64,000 nt of DNA from Paenibacillus_AR mesotrionivorans (lineage in GTDB: Bacteria > Bacillota > Bacilli > Paenibacillales > NBRC-103111). Both the position numbers and the translations under genes were made by a program. The notes under the pieces are model-generated. The model was given only the letters and a program-made list of their open reading frames with translations, was not told where the DNA came from and ran no database searches. Shown here piece by piece: positions 42,110 through 50,073 of the stretch (positions within the stretch are counted from its first letter, which is position 1; the number at the start of each line of letters is the position of its first letter). Location of the stretch: positions 62,001-126,000 of the forward strand of contig NZ_JBJURJ010000001.1 in assembly GCF_046098205.1 (NCBI RefSeq), in the 5' to 3' direction.

Positions 42110-43369
42110 TTAATCCAGCTGAAGCAAGCCCTTTTCCACCATATTCTGCAGAGCGCACAGCACTCCCAGCTTGGCGTGGGAATAGGTAAGCCCCCCCTGC
42201 ATATAGGCGATATAAGGCTCGCGGATCGGCGCATCTGCCGACAGCTCAAGGCTGCCTCCTTGGATGAAGGTTCCTGCAGCCATGATCACGGGATGCTCGT
42301 ATCCGGGCATGTCCCACGGCTCCGGTACCACATGGGCGTCTACGGCAGAGGCCTTCTGAATCCCCTGTACAAAAGCAATCAAATGCTCGGCGCCTGTAAA
42401 CCGGATGGCTTGAATAAGGTCCGTCCGGGTATCCTGCCAGCGGGGATGAGTATCAAAGCCAAGGTCCTCAAAAACTGCCGATGCGAACACGCTGCCCTTG
42501 ATGGCTTGTCCCGTGGTGTGAGGCGCCAGAAACAGCCCCTGATACATGCCGCGCAATGTTCCCAGAGTAGCGCCTACCTCACCGCCGATCCCCGGTGCCG
42601 TTAAACGGTAGGCCGCTTTCTCAACCAAATCGGCCCGTCCGACAATATATCCCCCGCCGGATGCCACACCACCGCCGGGGTTTTTGATTAAGGAGCCGGC
42701 CATCAGGTCCACACCTGCTTGGGTGGGCTCCAGGAGCTCCGTAAATTCGCCGTAGCAGTTGTCCACGAACACAATCATTCCGGGATACAGGTTTTTTACA
42801 AAACGCACCATTTCCCCGATTTCCTCCACAGTGAAGGCGGGCCGCCAGTCATAACCGCGGGAGCGTTGGATGCCCACCATGGTGGTCCGTGAGGTCAGCC
42901 GTTCCTTGATGGCCTCCCAGTCGGGTTTCCCTGCAGACGTCAGAGCCACCTCGCCATAATGGATGCCGTAATCCTGCAGGGAGCCTGTCCCATCCGCCGG
43001 TTTGCCGATTACTTTATGGAGGGTGTCATAAGGGCGTCCTGTAATATAAACCAGCTCATCCCCGGGACGCAGGCACCCGAACAGTGCCGTAGAGATGGTA
43101 TGGGTACCGGACACAAAATGGGGCCGGACCAATCCGGCCTCCGCCCCGAAAATATCCGCATACACCAGATCCAGCACCTCCCGGCCGCGGTCATTGTACC
43201 CGTAGCCAGTGGAGCCTGCAAAGTGGAAATCACTGACCTGATGCTTCTGGAAAGCTTCGATCACCTTCCACTGGTTTTCGTCGATCAGCCTGTCGATTTC
43301 CTTCAGCTTTGCTTCCGCCTTGATTTCTGCCTGTTGTGCAGCTTTGGTGATCGTCTCTGTGAAATTCAT
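42110..43369 (-). CDS. ynbB: YnbB-like PLP-dependent (methionine gamma-lyase family) protein
   Basis: 419 residues, fold-type I PLP enzyme. The PLP lysine is likely in GlySerLeuIleLysAsnProGlyGlyGly, and AspAsnCysTyrGlyGlu supplies the Asp. Homologues are annotated as aluminium-resistance or methionine gamma-lyase family proteins; the actual reaction is not established. It overlaps hflX by four bases and lies between hflX and glnR exactly as in B. subtilis. Confidence 0.88.
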   Translation of the reverse strand: MNFTETITKAAQQAEIKAEAKLKEIDRLIDENQWKVIEAFQKHQVSDFHFAGSTGYGYNDRGREVLDLVYADIFGAEAGLVRPHFVSGTHTISTALFGCLRPGDELVYITGRPYDTLHKVIGKPADGTGSLQDYGIHYGEVALTSAGKPDWEAIKERLTSRTTMVGIQRSRGYDWRPAFTVEEIGEMVRFVKNLYPGMIVFVDNCYGEFTELLEPTQAGVDLMAGSLIKNPGGGVASGGGYIVGRADLVEKAAYRLTAPGIGGEVGATLGTLRGMYQGLFLAPHTTGQAIKGSVFASAVFEDLGFDTHPRWQDTRTDLIQAIRFTGAEHLIAFVQGIQKASAVDAHVVPEPWDMPGYEHPVIMAAGTFIQGGSLELSADAPIREPYIAYMQGGLTYSHAKLGVLCALQNMVEKGLLQLD

Positions 43370-44691
43370 CCTTCAATTTGCTCTCCCTTGTCTATATCCC
43401 CTGTATTCACTTCGCATCCGGCCAGCAAATATCCGAATTTTTCATAATCCTGCGCATTCACATCCACGGAAATGACCATGTCCTCTCCGTCCACTTCCGT
43501 CTCTACTACCGTTCCCAGACGGTAAGCCAGAGAAATCTTGTCCCCTTGAACCGCGGGAATCCGGAAGGAATGGAGGCCTCCTGCCATTTTATCCTGAATC
43601 AGCAGCTTAAGCCGCTCCAAGTCAGCCGGATTATAAGCGGAAAGCCGGATGAAATCTCCCTCTCCCGGAGTCAAAAGCTCCACCTGTCCCGGCTGGCACA
43701 GATCAATTTTGTTGAAGACGGTAAGCATTTCCTTGCCGCGGGCGCCCAGCTCCTCGAGAACCTCAAGCACCACCTTCATCTGCTCCTCACGCATATCGAT
43801 GGCACTGTCTACCACATGGAGGATCAGATCGGCCTCGTTGGCCTCCTCCAGCGTGGCGCGGAAAGCAGCCACCAGATCATGGGGCAGATTCTGGATGAAG
43901 CCAACGGTGTCGGTTATCACCACTTCCTTGCCGTTAGGCAGCTCCAGCGTCCGGGAGGTGGGGTCCAGTGTGGCAAACAGCTGATTTTCCACCAGCACAT
44001 CGGCAGCGGTCAGCTGGCGCAGCAGAGTGGATTTGCCCGCATTGGTGTAGCCCACCAGCGCTACCTGGTACACGCCGGACTTGCGTCTGCGCTCCCGGTG
44101 CAGCTTGCGGTGTTTGGTAACCTCCTCCAGCTGGCGCTTCAGCTCTCCGATCCGGTTGCGNNNNNNNNNNNNNNNNNNNNNNNNNNNNNNNNNNNNNNNN
44201 NNNNNGGTGCCGATGCCGCCGCCCAGACGGGAGAGGTTTTTGCCGTGTCCCACCAGCCGCGGCAAGAGATAGCTGTGCTGGGCCAGCTCCACCTGGAGAA
44301 TGCCCTCCCGGGTTTTCGCCCGTCCGGCGAAAATATCCAAAATCAGCTGGGTCCGGTCAATAATTTTCACATCCAGCGCTTCCTCCAGATTCCGCACCTG
44401 AATACCGGAGAGCTCCTGATCGAAAATCGCCGTTTGCGCATCCAGCTCACGGAGCCTCTCCTTCAGCTCCTCCACCTTGCCCTTGCCGATCAGCCATTTG
44501 GAATCGGCACGATCCCGGCTTTGCTTCATGGTTTCCATGACTGTAACTCCAGCCGTCTCGGCCAGGCGGACCAATTCCTGCAGCGAATACTCCGCCAGCT
44601 CGGCGTTGGCTCCCCGCTCCTTCAACACCAGGCTGACCAGAACGGCCCGCTCCTGAGCTTGCTGCGTATTATCCTGCGATATAGGTTTCAT
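43366..44691 (-). CDS. hflX: HflX ribosome-associated GTPase (contains an N-run)
   Basis: 441 codons including 15 unknown. N-terminal HflX domain (~1-150) with GlyLysGlyLysValGlu, a Gly-rich region ending GlyGlyGlyIleGlyThr at 162, then 15 masked codons, a coiled coil, and a G domain with GlyTyrThrAsnAlaGlyLysSerThr, AspThrValGlyPhe and AsnLysIleAsp. HflX splits stalled ribosomes under stress in other bacteria. Start ATG at 44691 after GGAGTCG. The frame stays open across the gap. Confidence 0.92.
   Translation of the reverse strand: MKPISQDNTQQAQERAVLVSLVLKERGANAELAEYSLQELVRLAETAGVTVMETMKQSRDRADSKWLIGKGKVEELKERLRELDAQTAIFDQELSGIQVRNLEEALDVKIIDRTQLILDIFAGRAKTREGILQVELAQHSYLLPRLVGHGKNLSRLGGGIGTXXXXXXXXXXXXXXXRNRIGELKRQLEEVTKHRKLHRERRRKSGVYQVALVGYTNAGKSTLLRQLTAADVLVENQLFATLDPTSRTLELPNGKEVVITDTVGFIQNLPHDLVAAFRATLEEANEADLILHVVDSAIDMREEQMKVVLEVLEELGARGKEMLTVFNKIDLCQPGQVELLTPGEGDFIRLSAYNPADLERLKLLIQDKMAGGLHSFRIPAVQGDKISLAYRLGTVVETEVDGEDMVISVDVNAQDYEKFGYLLAGCEVNTGDIDKGEQIEG
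44161..44205. other. Run of 45 N (assembly gap or masked bases)
   Basis: Forty-five unknown bases, exactly 15 codons, inside hflX. The surrounding residues are GlyIleGlyThr before and ArgAsnArgIle after, and the family has 15 conserved residues between those points. The gap length therefore appears true to size. Confidence 0.95.
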
Positions 44692-44723
44692 CTATTGCAT
44701 CGACTCCTTTTGCCGTGTCCATT

Positions 44724-45701
44724 TTACACATTCTTTTTTTCCCACTTCAAGTCCTCCGGACGGATGGTCATCAGCTCCGACCGGGAGGGCGCTCCCTGAT
44801 TCTGCTGGAGAATCCGCACCGCTTGGTAGCGCATAGCTTTTTCGATGGTATTGCGGACGTACCGGGCATTGCTGAATCCGTCCTCCTGCCGCAGCTTCTC
44901 GGTGACCAGATGCTGGCGCAGCTTCATCTCCGTCTGGGGCAAAAGCGCATATTGGCGCTCCTTCACCATCAGCTCGGCAATTTGCATCAGCTGGTCCACG
45001 GAATAATCGGCGAAATCCACCTGGATGGGAAAACGCGACGGCAAACCCGGATTCGTCTTCAGGAAAAATTCCATCTCCTCCTGATAGCCTGCCAGAATGA
45101 GCACAAACTGATTCTTATAATCCTCCATCGCCTTCACCAGCGTGTCGATGGCTTCCTTGCCGAAGTCCTTCTCACCGCCCCGGGCCAGGCTGTATGCCTC
45201 ATCAATAAACAGAATCCCGCCCAGTGCCTTTTTAATCAGTTCCCTGGTTTTTAAAGCGGTATGCCCGATATATTCGCCCACCAGGTCTGCCCGTTCCACC
45301 TCGATGAGATGTCCCTTGGACAGGATCCCCATCTCCTGAAACAGCTTGGCGATCAGCCTAGCCACGGTGGTTTTGCCAGTTCCCGGATTCCCCTTAAACA
45401 CCATATGATACACGTGGGTATTGGCGACTAACCCGGCCTCCGCCCGGTATTGACTGACCTGCAGCATGGCGTATACCTCGTACACCAGCTCCTTCACATT
45501 GTCCAGTCCGATCATCTGGTTCAGCTCCCGGAACACATTGGCATACGGTGTGCCGGGCTCCAGGAATTTATTGCCGAAGGGAATGCCGCTCCCGTTCTCC
45601 ACAGGCTGGGCAGCCGGTTCATCCTTGCGGAACACCACACTGATCTGGCGGGAAGCCCGGACGCTCTCCAACGAATCTCCCGGAATACTGCGAACGCTCA
45701 T
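44724..45701 (-). CDS. spoVK: Stage V sporulation protein K
   Basis: AAA+ ATPase of 325 aa (CbxX/CfxQ family) needed for spore maturation in B. subtilis. Walker A GlyAsnProGlyThrGlyLysThrThr, Walker B GlyIleLeuPheIleAspGluAla, sensor and arginine-finger region GlyLeuProSerArgPhe. I use ATG at 45701 after GGGGGAGTGGAC; a GTG two codons upstream overlaps that site. Followed by hflX on the same strand. Confidence 0.9.
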   Translation of the reverse strand: MSVRSIPGDSLESVRASRQISVVFRKDEPAAQPVENGSGIPFGNKFLEPGTPYANVFRELNQMIGLDNVKELVYEVYAMLQVSQYRAEAGLVANTHVYHMVFKGNPGTGKTTVARLIAKLFQEMGILSKGHLIEVERADLVGEYIGHTALKTRELIKKALGGILFIDEAYSLARGGEKDFGKEAIDTLVKAMEDYKNQFVLILAGYQEEMEFFLKTNPGLPSRFPIQVDFADYSVDQLMQIAELMVKERQYALLPQTEMKLRQHLVTEKLRQEDGFSNARYVRNTIEKAMRYQAVRILQQNQGAPSRSELMTIRPEDLKWEKKNV

Positions 45702-45863
45702 GTCCACTCCCCCAATTTGCCGACGTCCTTAGAGACCATTATATTCGCCGGGCGGATTGTCCAATGCCGTCTGCGGCGGACAAGATTGGAAGGTTGAACC
45801 ATGAAGTGCATCCGCCTTTATTGTACACAATTCTCCGCTTAAAAAGAAACGGAAAGAATCGCA

Positions 45864-45919
45864 GAAAAAAAACACGCCGTAAGCCGGGTCAGCCCAAGCT
45901 TAGGCGTGTTTGTTTTTTT
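45864..45919 (-). terminator. Terminator of the cold-shock gene
   Basis: Minus strand AACACGCC-TAAGC and GCTTA-C-GGCGTGTT form a long stem, followed by eight T. Confidence 0.85.
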
Positions 45920-45952
45920 GAGGTCATGCGCCGTTACAGCCGAAGACCGGCC

Positions 45953-46153
45953 CTACAACTTGCTGACATTCTCGGCTTGCGGACCGCGGTTGCCTTGCAC
46001 CACTGTGAAGCTGACCTTCTGGCCTTCGTCCAGAGACTTGAAGCCTTCACCGGTGATGGCACTGTAGTGGACGAAAACATCGCCGCCTTCGTCGGAAGTA
46101 ATAAACCCGTAGCCTTTTTCTGCGTTAAACCACTTTACTGTTCCTGTTTGCAT
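45953..46153 (-). CDS. Cold-shock-type nucleic-acid-binding protein
   Basis: 66 residues, one CSD OB-fold. RNP1 LysGlyTyrGlyPheIle and RNP2 ValPheValHisTyr are intact. Such proteins act as RNA chaperones. The start is ATG at 46153 (MetGlnThrGlyThrValLysTrpPhe); GGAGG lies 12 bases upstream. The leader has a CACGG/CCGTG hairpin at about 46181-46201. Which csp paralogue this is cannot be told. Confidence 0.92.
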   Translation of the reverse strand: MQTGTVKWFNAEKGYGFITSDEGGDVFVHYSAITGEGFKSLDEGQKVSFTVVQGNRGPQAENVSKL

Positions 46154-46311
46154 TCTGGTAACAAACCTCCATAGTTTCAATCCACGGCCATCTTGGACCG
46201 TGTTGAAGAAAAATAGCTTGCGTTGTTTAGTATAGGCGAAAGAAAGGAGAAATATTCTTGTTTCATCTCTAAAATCATTCGGTGCGCCACACCGCTTTCA
46301 GGGGGTATTGT

Positions 46312-46337
46312 GTTTAGTCCTTTTGCCTGGAGGGTAA
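46312..46337 (+). promoter_or_regulatory. Possible sigma-B-type stress promoter
   Basis: GTTTAG (46312-46317), 14-base spacer, GGGTAA (46332-46337), close to the sigma-B consensus GTTTAA/GGGTAT. It is about 100 bases upstream of a stress-type SDR gene. Whether this organism has a sigma-B is not known from the window. Confidence 0.4.
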
Positions 46338-46439
46338 AATCTTTTTGCGTCGCAGGCAGGTTCATAAACCCTGTTCATTTAGGCAAACTGATGTTGGACC
46401 ATGTATTTTTGAAACCAGCGTTGAAAGGAGAATGAAATC

Positions 46440-47315
46440 ATGTCAACCAATACTCAGGACACCCAAAAGAAAACATTCCCGCCCCAGCACCAGGACAGAC
46501 AGCCGGGCCTGGAATCGGAGATGAATCCCCTACCCGCATTCGAAGATAACAAGTATAAGGCGGCAGGCAAGCTAACCGGCAAGGCTGCCCTTATTACCGG
46601 CGGCGACAGCGGCATCGGCCGTGCGGTCGCCATCCATTTCGCCAAGGAAGGCGCCGATGTGGTGGTGGCGTATCTCAATGAGCATCAGGACGCAGAGGAG
46701 ACCAAACGCCAGGTGGAGCAGGAAGGACGCAAATGCTTCCTGTGGAGCGGCGATCTGGGACAGGAGAAGGCCTGCCAGGAGCTGGCGGACTTCGCTAAGA
46801 AGCAGCTGGGCAAGCTCGATATCCTGGTGAACAATGCAGCTGAGCAGCACCCTCAAACCACCCTGGAGGATATCACCGCCGAACAGCTGGAGAAGACCTT
46901 CGGGACTAACGTCTTTGCATTCTTCTATCTGACCAAAGCAGTTGCGCCGCATTTGCCCGCTGGTTCCTCCATCATCAATACAGCATCGATTACCGCCTAT
47001 AAAGGCAATAAGGACCTGCTGGACTATTCCGCCACAAAGGGGGCCATCGTGACCTTCACCCGCTCCCTGTCGGCACAGTTGATTGAGAAGGGCATCCGGG
47101 TCAATGCCGTTGCCCCCGGCCCGATCTGGACCCCCCTCATACCCTCCACCTTCGACGAAAAGAAGGTATCGGAGTTCGGCAGCAATACCCCGATGAAACG
47201 GGCCGGACAGCCGGAGGAGCTGGCACCGGGGTATGTATACCTGGCCAGCGGCGACTCCTCTTATGTCACCGGACAGGTTCTGCATATCAACGGCGGCACT
47301 GTGATTAACGGTTAA
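46440..47315 (+). CDS. SDR-family oxidoreductase (general-stress type)
   Basis: 291 residues. An N-terminal extension (~1-45) with GlnProGlyLeuGluSerGluMetAsnPro precedes a Rossmann domain: cofactor loop ThrGlyGlyAspSerGlyIleGly, AsnAsnAlaAla, catalytic Ser in AsnThrAlaSerIle and Tyr-x3-Lys (TyrSerAlaThrLys). The extension is shared with YhxC/YghA/YdaD-type stress dehydrogenases. Ribosome site AAAGGAG. Substrate unknown; NADP preference not determined. Confidence 0.88.
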   Translation: MSTNTQDTQKKTFPPQHQDRQPGLESEMNPLPAFEDNKYKAAGKLTGKAALITGGDSGIGRAVAIHFAKEGADVVVAYLNEHQDAEETKRQVEQEGRKCFLWSGDLGQEKACQELADFAKKQLGKLDILVNNAAEQHPQTTLEDITAEQLEKTFGTNVFAFFYLTKAVAPHLPAGSSIINTASITAYKGNKDLLDYSATKGAIVTFTRSLSAQLIEKGIRVNAVAPGPIWTPLIPSTFDEKKVSEFGSNTPMKRAGQPEELAPGYVYLASGDSSYVTGQVLHINGGTVING

Positions 47316-47332
47316 GCCGCAGCCGTGAACCG

Positions 47333-47364
47333 AAAACGGGCACCCATGAAGGGTGCCCGTTTTT
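47333..47364. terminator. Bidirectional terminator
   Basis: AAAACGGGCACCC and GGGTGCCCGTTTTT form a 13-bp stem with a five-base loop. It lies between convergent SDR and esterase genes and has T-runs on both strands. Confidence 0.88.
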
Positions 47365-47370
47365 CACTGC

Positions 47371-48042
47371 TCACGTCTCAAAAAATCCCTTTACCTTGCA
47401 GATTACATCCGACGCTTCCTCCTCTAAACACAGCAAGTGCCTGGAACGGGGGAAGTAAACCGTTTCCGCCACACAGGGCAATCGTTTGGTGAGATACCGG
47501 GCACTGACCGGATGAACAATGGGATCCCGCAAGCCCTGAACCACCAGTGCCGGAGCGGTGACCCGGGGAATATCGGGACGAACCCGGTGTACAAGACGCA
47601 TAAACTGCAGCACGGCTTTGGCCGGAGTCTGCTTCAGCTTAAACTGGAGGACACTCCGCTCTTCATGGCGGATATGCCACATGTTGCGGACCATCCGTCC
47701 CGGGCTAACATAGATTGCCGCGGCGCTCAGCAAAGCCAGCTTGCGGACCGGATACCGGGCAGCCAAATGGATGCCCAGCATGCCTCCCATGGAAAACCCG
47801 ACCAGATCAAATTCTCCGTACTCCTGCCCCAGCTTCTCCGCTTCCCGGCACGCCGCCTCCAGCCACATATCACAGGTGGTGTCACAGAGCCCCGCAAGCC
47901 CCTCGTCGTGACCCGGAAGCTGGGGAACACGGCAGTACCAGCCCGCCTCCTCCAGCGCCTGCGCCAACGGCTCCACCTCATAAGGACCTCCGGTAAAGCC
48001 GTGCAAGAGCAAACAAACCCTATTGCCTGTCTGCTTCATCAA
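47371..48042 (-). CDS. Alpha/beta-hydrolase (carboxylesterase-like)
   Basis: 223 residues. Oxyanion loop LeuLeuHisGlyPheThrGlyGly, nucleophile elbow GlyPheSerMetGlyGly, acid in GlyLeuArgAspProIleVal and final His in SerArgHisLeu. This resembles the Est30/YvaK small carboxylesterases. The start is TTG at 48042, ten bases after GGAGG; ATG one codon later is possible. Convergent with the SDR gene. Confidence 0.85.
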   Translation of the reverse strand: MMKQTGNRVCLLLHGFTGGPYEVEPLAQALEEAGWYCRVPQLPGHDEGLAGLCDTTCDMWLEAACREAEKLGQEYGEFDLVGFSMGGMLGIHLAARYPVRKLALLSAAAIYVSPGRMVRNMWHIRHEERSVLQFKLKQTPAKAVLQFMRLVHRVRPDIPRVTAPALVVQGLRDPIVHPVSARYLTKRLPCVAETVYFPRSRHLLCLEEEASDVICKVKGFFET

Positions 48043-48078
48043 CCATGATTCACCTCCATGGAAAAGGAGCAGCCTGTT

Positions 48079-48618
48079 TTATTGACGGCTGTGGAAATAA
48101 CCCCAATGTTTGCCGGAAAGCTTCAGGAGCGGAAACCGTCCTTCCCGGTACATCTCCATCACCTTGTTGGCCTCAGCCCATGCCATATCGAAATCCTCAC
48201 GGGTGATAATTCCCTTCTTCAAAGCATCCTCCAGCTCCTCCGCATCCAGCAGGAACAGCTCCCCTCCGGGAAGGATCACCACATCCAGATACAAATCGTC
48301 AAACCATGGCACACCCCGGTCCGTCACACCCTGCACCTTGCAGATATCGATGTAATACTGGACAACCTGCCCCTTGTCATTAAACATGGAGGTCATAATG
48401 TAATGGGCGCCCTTCTGGAAATGCTGAAGCCACTCATACCCGGCATCCGCGACACAATACCGTTTTCCGTCGTATTCCTTCCACAACGGATCCCGCACCT
48501 GCTTGATCTGATACAGCACCACGTAGCCTTGAAACTCCGGTTCATGCAGTGTGCGGACCTGGAATTTCTTTTCTGTTACCCTTCTCCAATTAGCCCGGTC
48601 AGAATATTTACGTTTCAC
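48079..48618 (-). CDS. DUF402 protein, nucleoside di/triphosphatase-like
   Basis: 179 residues matching the YgaC/Ntdp type in length, with conserved TyrTyrIleAspIleCys, AspAspLeuTyrLeuAspValVal and a C-terminal helical segment. Characterised Gram-positive members hydrolyse nucleoside tri- and diphosphates with metal ions bound by the Asp cluster. GTG start at 48618. The esterase gene follows on the same strand. Confidence 0.8.
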   Translation of the reverse strand: MKRKYSDRANWRRVTEKKFQVRTLHEPEFQGYVVLYQIKQVRDPLWKEYDGKRYCVADAGYEWLQHFQKGAHYIMTSMFNDKGQVVQYYIDICKVQGVTDRGVPWFDDLYLDVVILPGGELFLLDAEELEDALKKGIITREDFDMAWAEANKVMEMYREGRFPLLKLSGKHWGYFHSRQ

Positions 48619-48668
48619 AGGCGTTATTCCCTTCAGTCTTAGTAGTCGTGCATCTAGCAGTGTGCTTT

Positions 48669-49391
48669 TTATTCTTCTGTAATCTGAATGGAATCGATGG
48701 TAACCTTCTCCGTGGGCGTTTCTGCGTTACCGTTAAGAGGATTGGTTTTCACCGGTGTTTTGGCGATGCTTGTTACAGTCGTGTCCATACCTTCAATTAC
48801 TTTTCCGAAAACGGTGTAATCCGGCTTGGCATTCAGGTGACTGGCATTCCCGGTGACAATGAAAAACTGGCTGCCGTTGGTGTCCGGGCCTGAATTGGCC
48901 ATGGCAACGATGCCTTTGTCATACTTATACTGTGTAGGCTCGTGGGCAAACTTATACCCCGGTCCTCCTGTTCCGTTGCCTTTGGGGTCTCCGGTCTGGA
49001 TCATGAAGCTTTCGATAATGCGGTGAAAGGTCACGCCGTCGTAGAAATGCTCCTTGGACAAAAAGACAAAATTGTTAACCGCCTTGGGGGCATCCTTGGC
49101 AAACAGCTCTACCGTAAAGCTTCCCTTATTGGTCTTGAATACAGCTTTGTATGTCTTACTGGTGTCGATGGACATCTCCGGAGGCTGAGTCCAGCTTTTG
49201 GACGGGCTCTGGGATGGTGAGACAGACGGCGAAGCCGAAGGCTTGACCGTTGCGGGCGCGGCCTGAACCGTTCCCGAAGGCGAAGAAGAAGCGGCACCCG
49301 CTTCAGGCTTGGCTCCGCATCCGGACAGCAGCATCCACATGCCTGTCCATGCTGCAAATCCGGCAGTCAGAAGTTTTGCCTGGATCGTCAT
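48669..49391 (-). CDS. Cyclophilin-type peptidyl-prolyl isomerase lipoprotein
   Basis: 240 residues. Lipobox LeuLeuSerGlyCys at ~21-25, a Ser/Pro/Ala-rich spacer (~30-70), then a cyclophilin domain with PheHisArgIleIle, GlnThrGlyAspPro, AsnGlySerGlnPhePheIle and ValPheGlyLysVal. It should be anchored outside the membrane and assist folding of exported proteins. Start ATG after AAGGAGG. A 20-bp palindrome lies in its upstream region. Confidence 0.92.
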   Translation of the reverse strand: MTIQAKLLTAGFAAWTGMWMLLSGCGAKPEAGAASSSPSGTVQAAPATVKPSASPSVSPSQSPSKSWTQPPEMSIDTSKTYKAVFKTNKGSFTVELFAKDAPKAVNNFVFLSKEHFYDGVTFHRIIESFMIQTGDPKGNGTGGPGYKFAHEPTQYKYDKGIVAMANSGPDTNGSQFFIVTGNASHLNAKPDYTVFGKVIEGMDTTVTSIAKTPVKTNPLNGNAETPTEKVTIDSIQITEE

Positions 49392-49460
49392 AAATTGTGT
49401 TCCTCCTTATGCTGCAGCCTGTGTTGATTACATTTAAAAATAACATATTTTTCATGTCTT

Positions 49461-49480
49461 GTCACATTGGCCAATGTGAC
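49461..49480. promoter_or_regulatory. Perfect 20-bp palindrome between divergent genes
   Basis: GTCACATTGGCCAATGTGAC is its own reverse complement. It lies 70 bases upstream of the cyclophilin gene and 115 bases upstream of the small gene at 49595. TTGTCA overlaps its left end and CATAAT follows it on the plus strand. It looks like an operator; the binding protein is unknown. Confidence 0.5.
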
Positions 49481-49594
49481 GCGGGCATAATACCCTTCTC
49501 CACGATTTTAATTCAAAAAAGAAGGGATTTTTCCTCAGATGTGGAATACATTGCAGTAGGTAACACTAGGTAATCATGACGAGGAGGGATTCCC

Positions 49595-49948
49595 ATGCCG
49601 ATTCTTGTTCAACAGCATGACAACACCCGCTTTTCCATTCAATCGCCTGAAGAGCTTACCACGGTTTTGGCTGAATTTTTGAGTGCCCAGGAGCATGTGA
49701 AGATTACGGCAGCGACAACACGGGCTTTGGCCCCCAGCGGTGCAGCGAAGGGCTCCGGTGTGGCTGTGCCGGAATATTGCGGTTATATCGAAGGCCACAT
49801 TGAAAGCGCTGCCCTCCAGCTTGGCAGTCTTGTGGAGAAGGTTGCGGAGCAGTTTCAGCTGACGGTTGAAAGCGGTTCCGAAAACGTGACCTCCTGGACG
49901 CTGTATTCCCGTCAAGAAGCCGATTATAACGACCACTTCGGCATTTAA
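49595..49948 (+). CDS. Small hypothetical protein
   Basis: 117 residues, soluble, alpha/beta pattern, one Cys. It begins ProIleLeuValGlnGlnHisAspAsn and contains GlySerGlyValAlaValProGluTyrCysGlyTyrIle. Ribosome site GAGGAGGGATTCCC and a terminator downstream support a real, separately transcribed gene. Family not recognised. Confidence 0.7.
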   Translation: MPILVQQHDNTRFSIQSPEELTTVLAEFLSAQEHVKITAATTRALAPSGAAKGSGVAVPEYCGYIEGHIESAALQLGSLVEKVAEQFQLTVESGSENVTSWTLYSRQEADYNDHFGI

Positions 49949-49995
49949 GGAGCGTATTGATCCGGCAGTATTTGTGAAAAAAGGCTCAAACAAAA

Positions 49996-50043
49996 CAAAA
50001 AACCAGCCCCAATGGAGCTTCCTCCATCAAGGCTGGTTCTTCT
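49996..50043. terminator. Bidirectional terminator
   Basis: AACCAGCC (50001-50008) pairs with GGCTGGTT (50031-50038), with an inner ATGGAG/CTCCAT stem. T-runs lie on both sides. It serves the convergent small gene and PBP gene. Confidence 0.85.
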
Positions 50044-50073
50044 TATTGGACAAAGGCAAGACAGTGTAACAGC

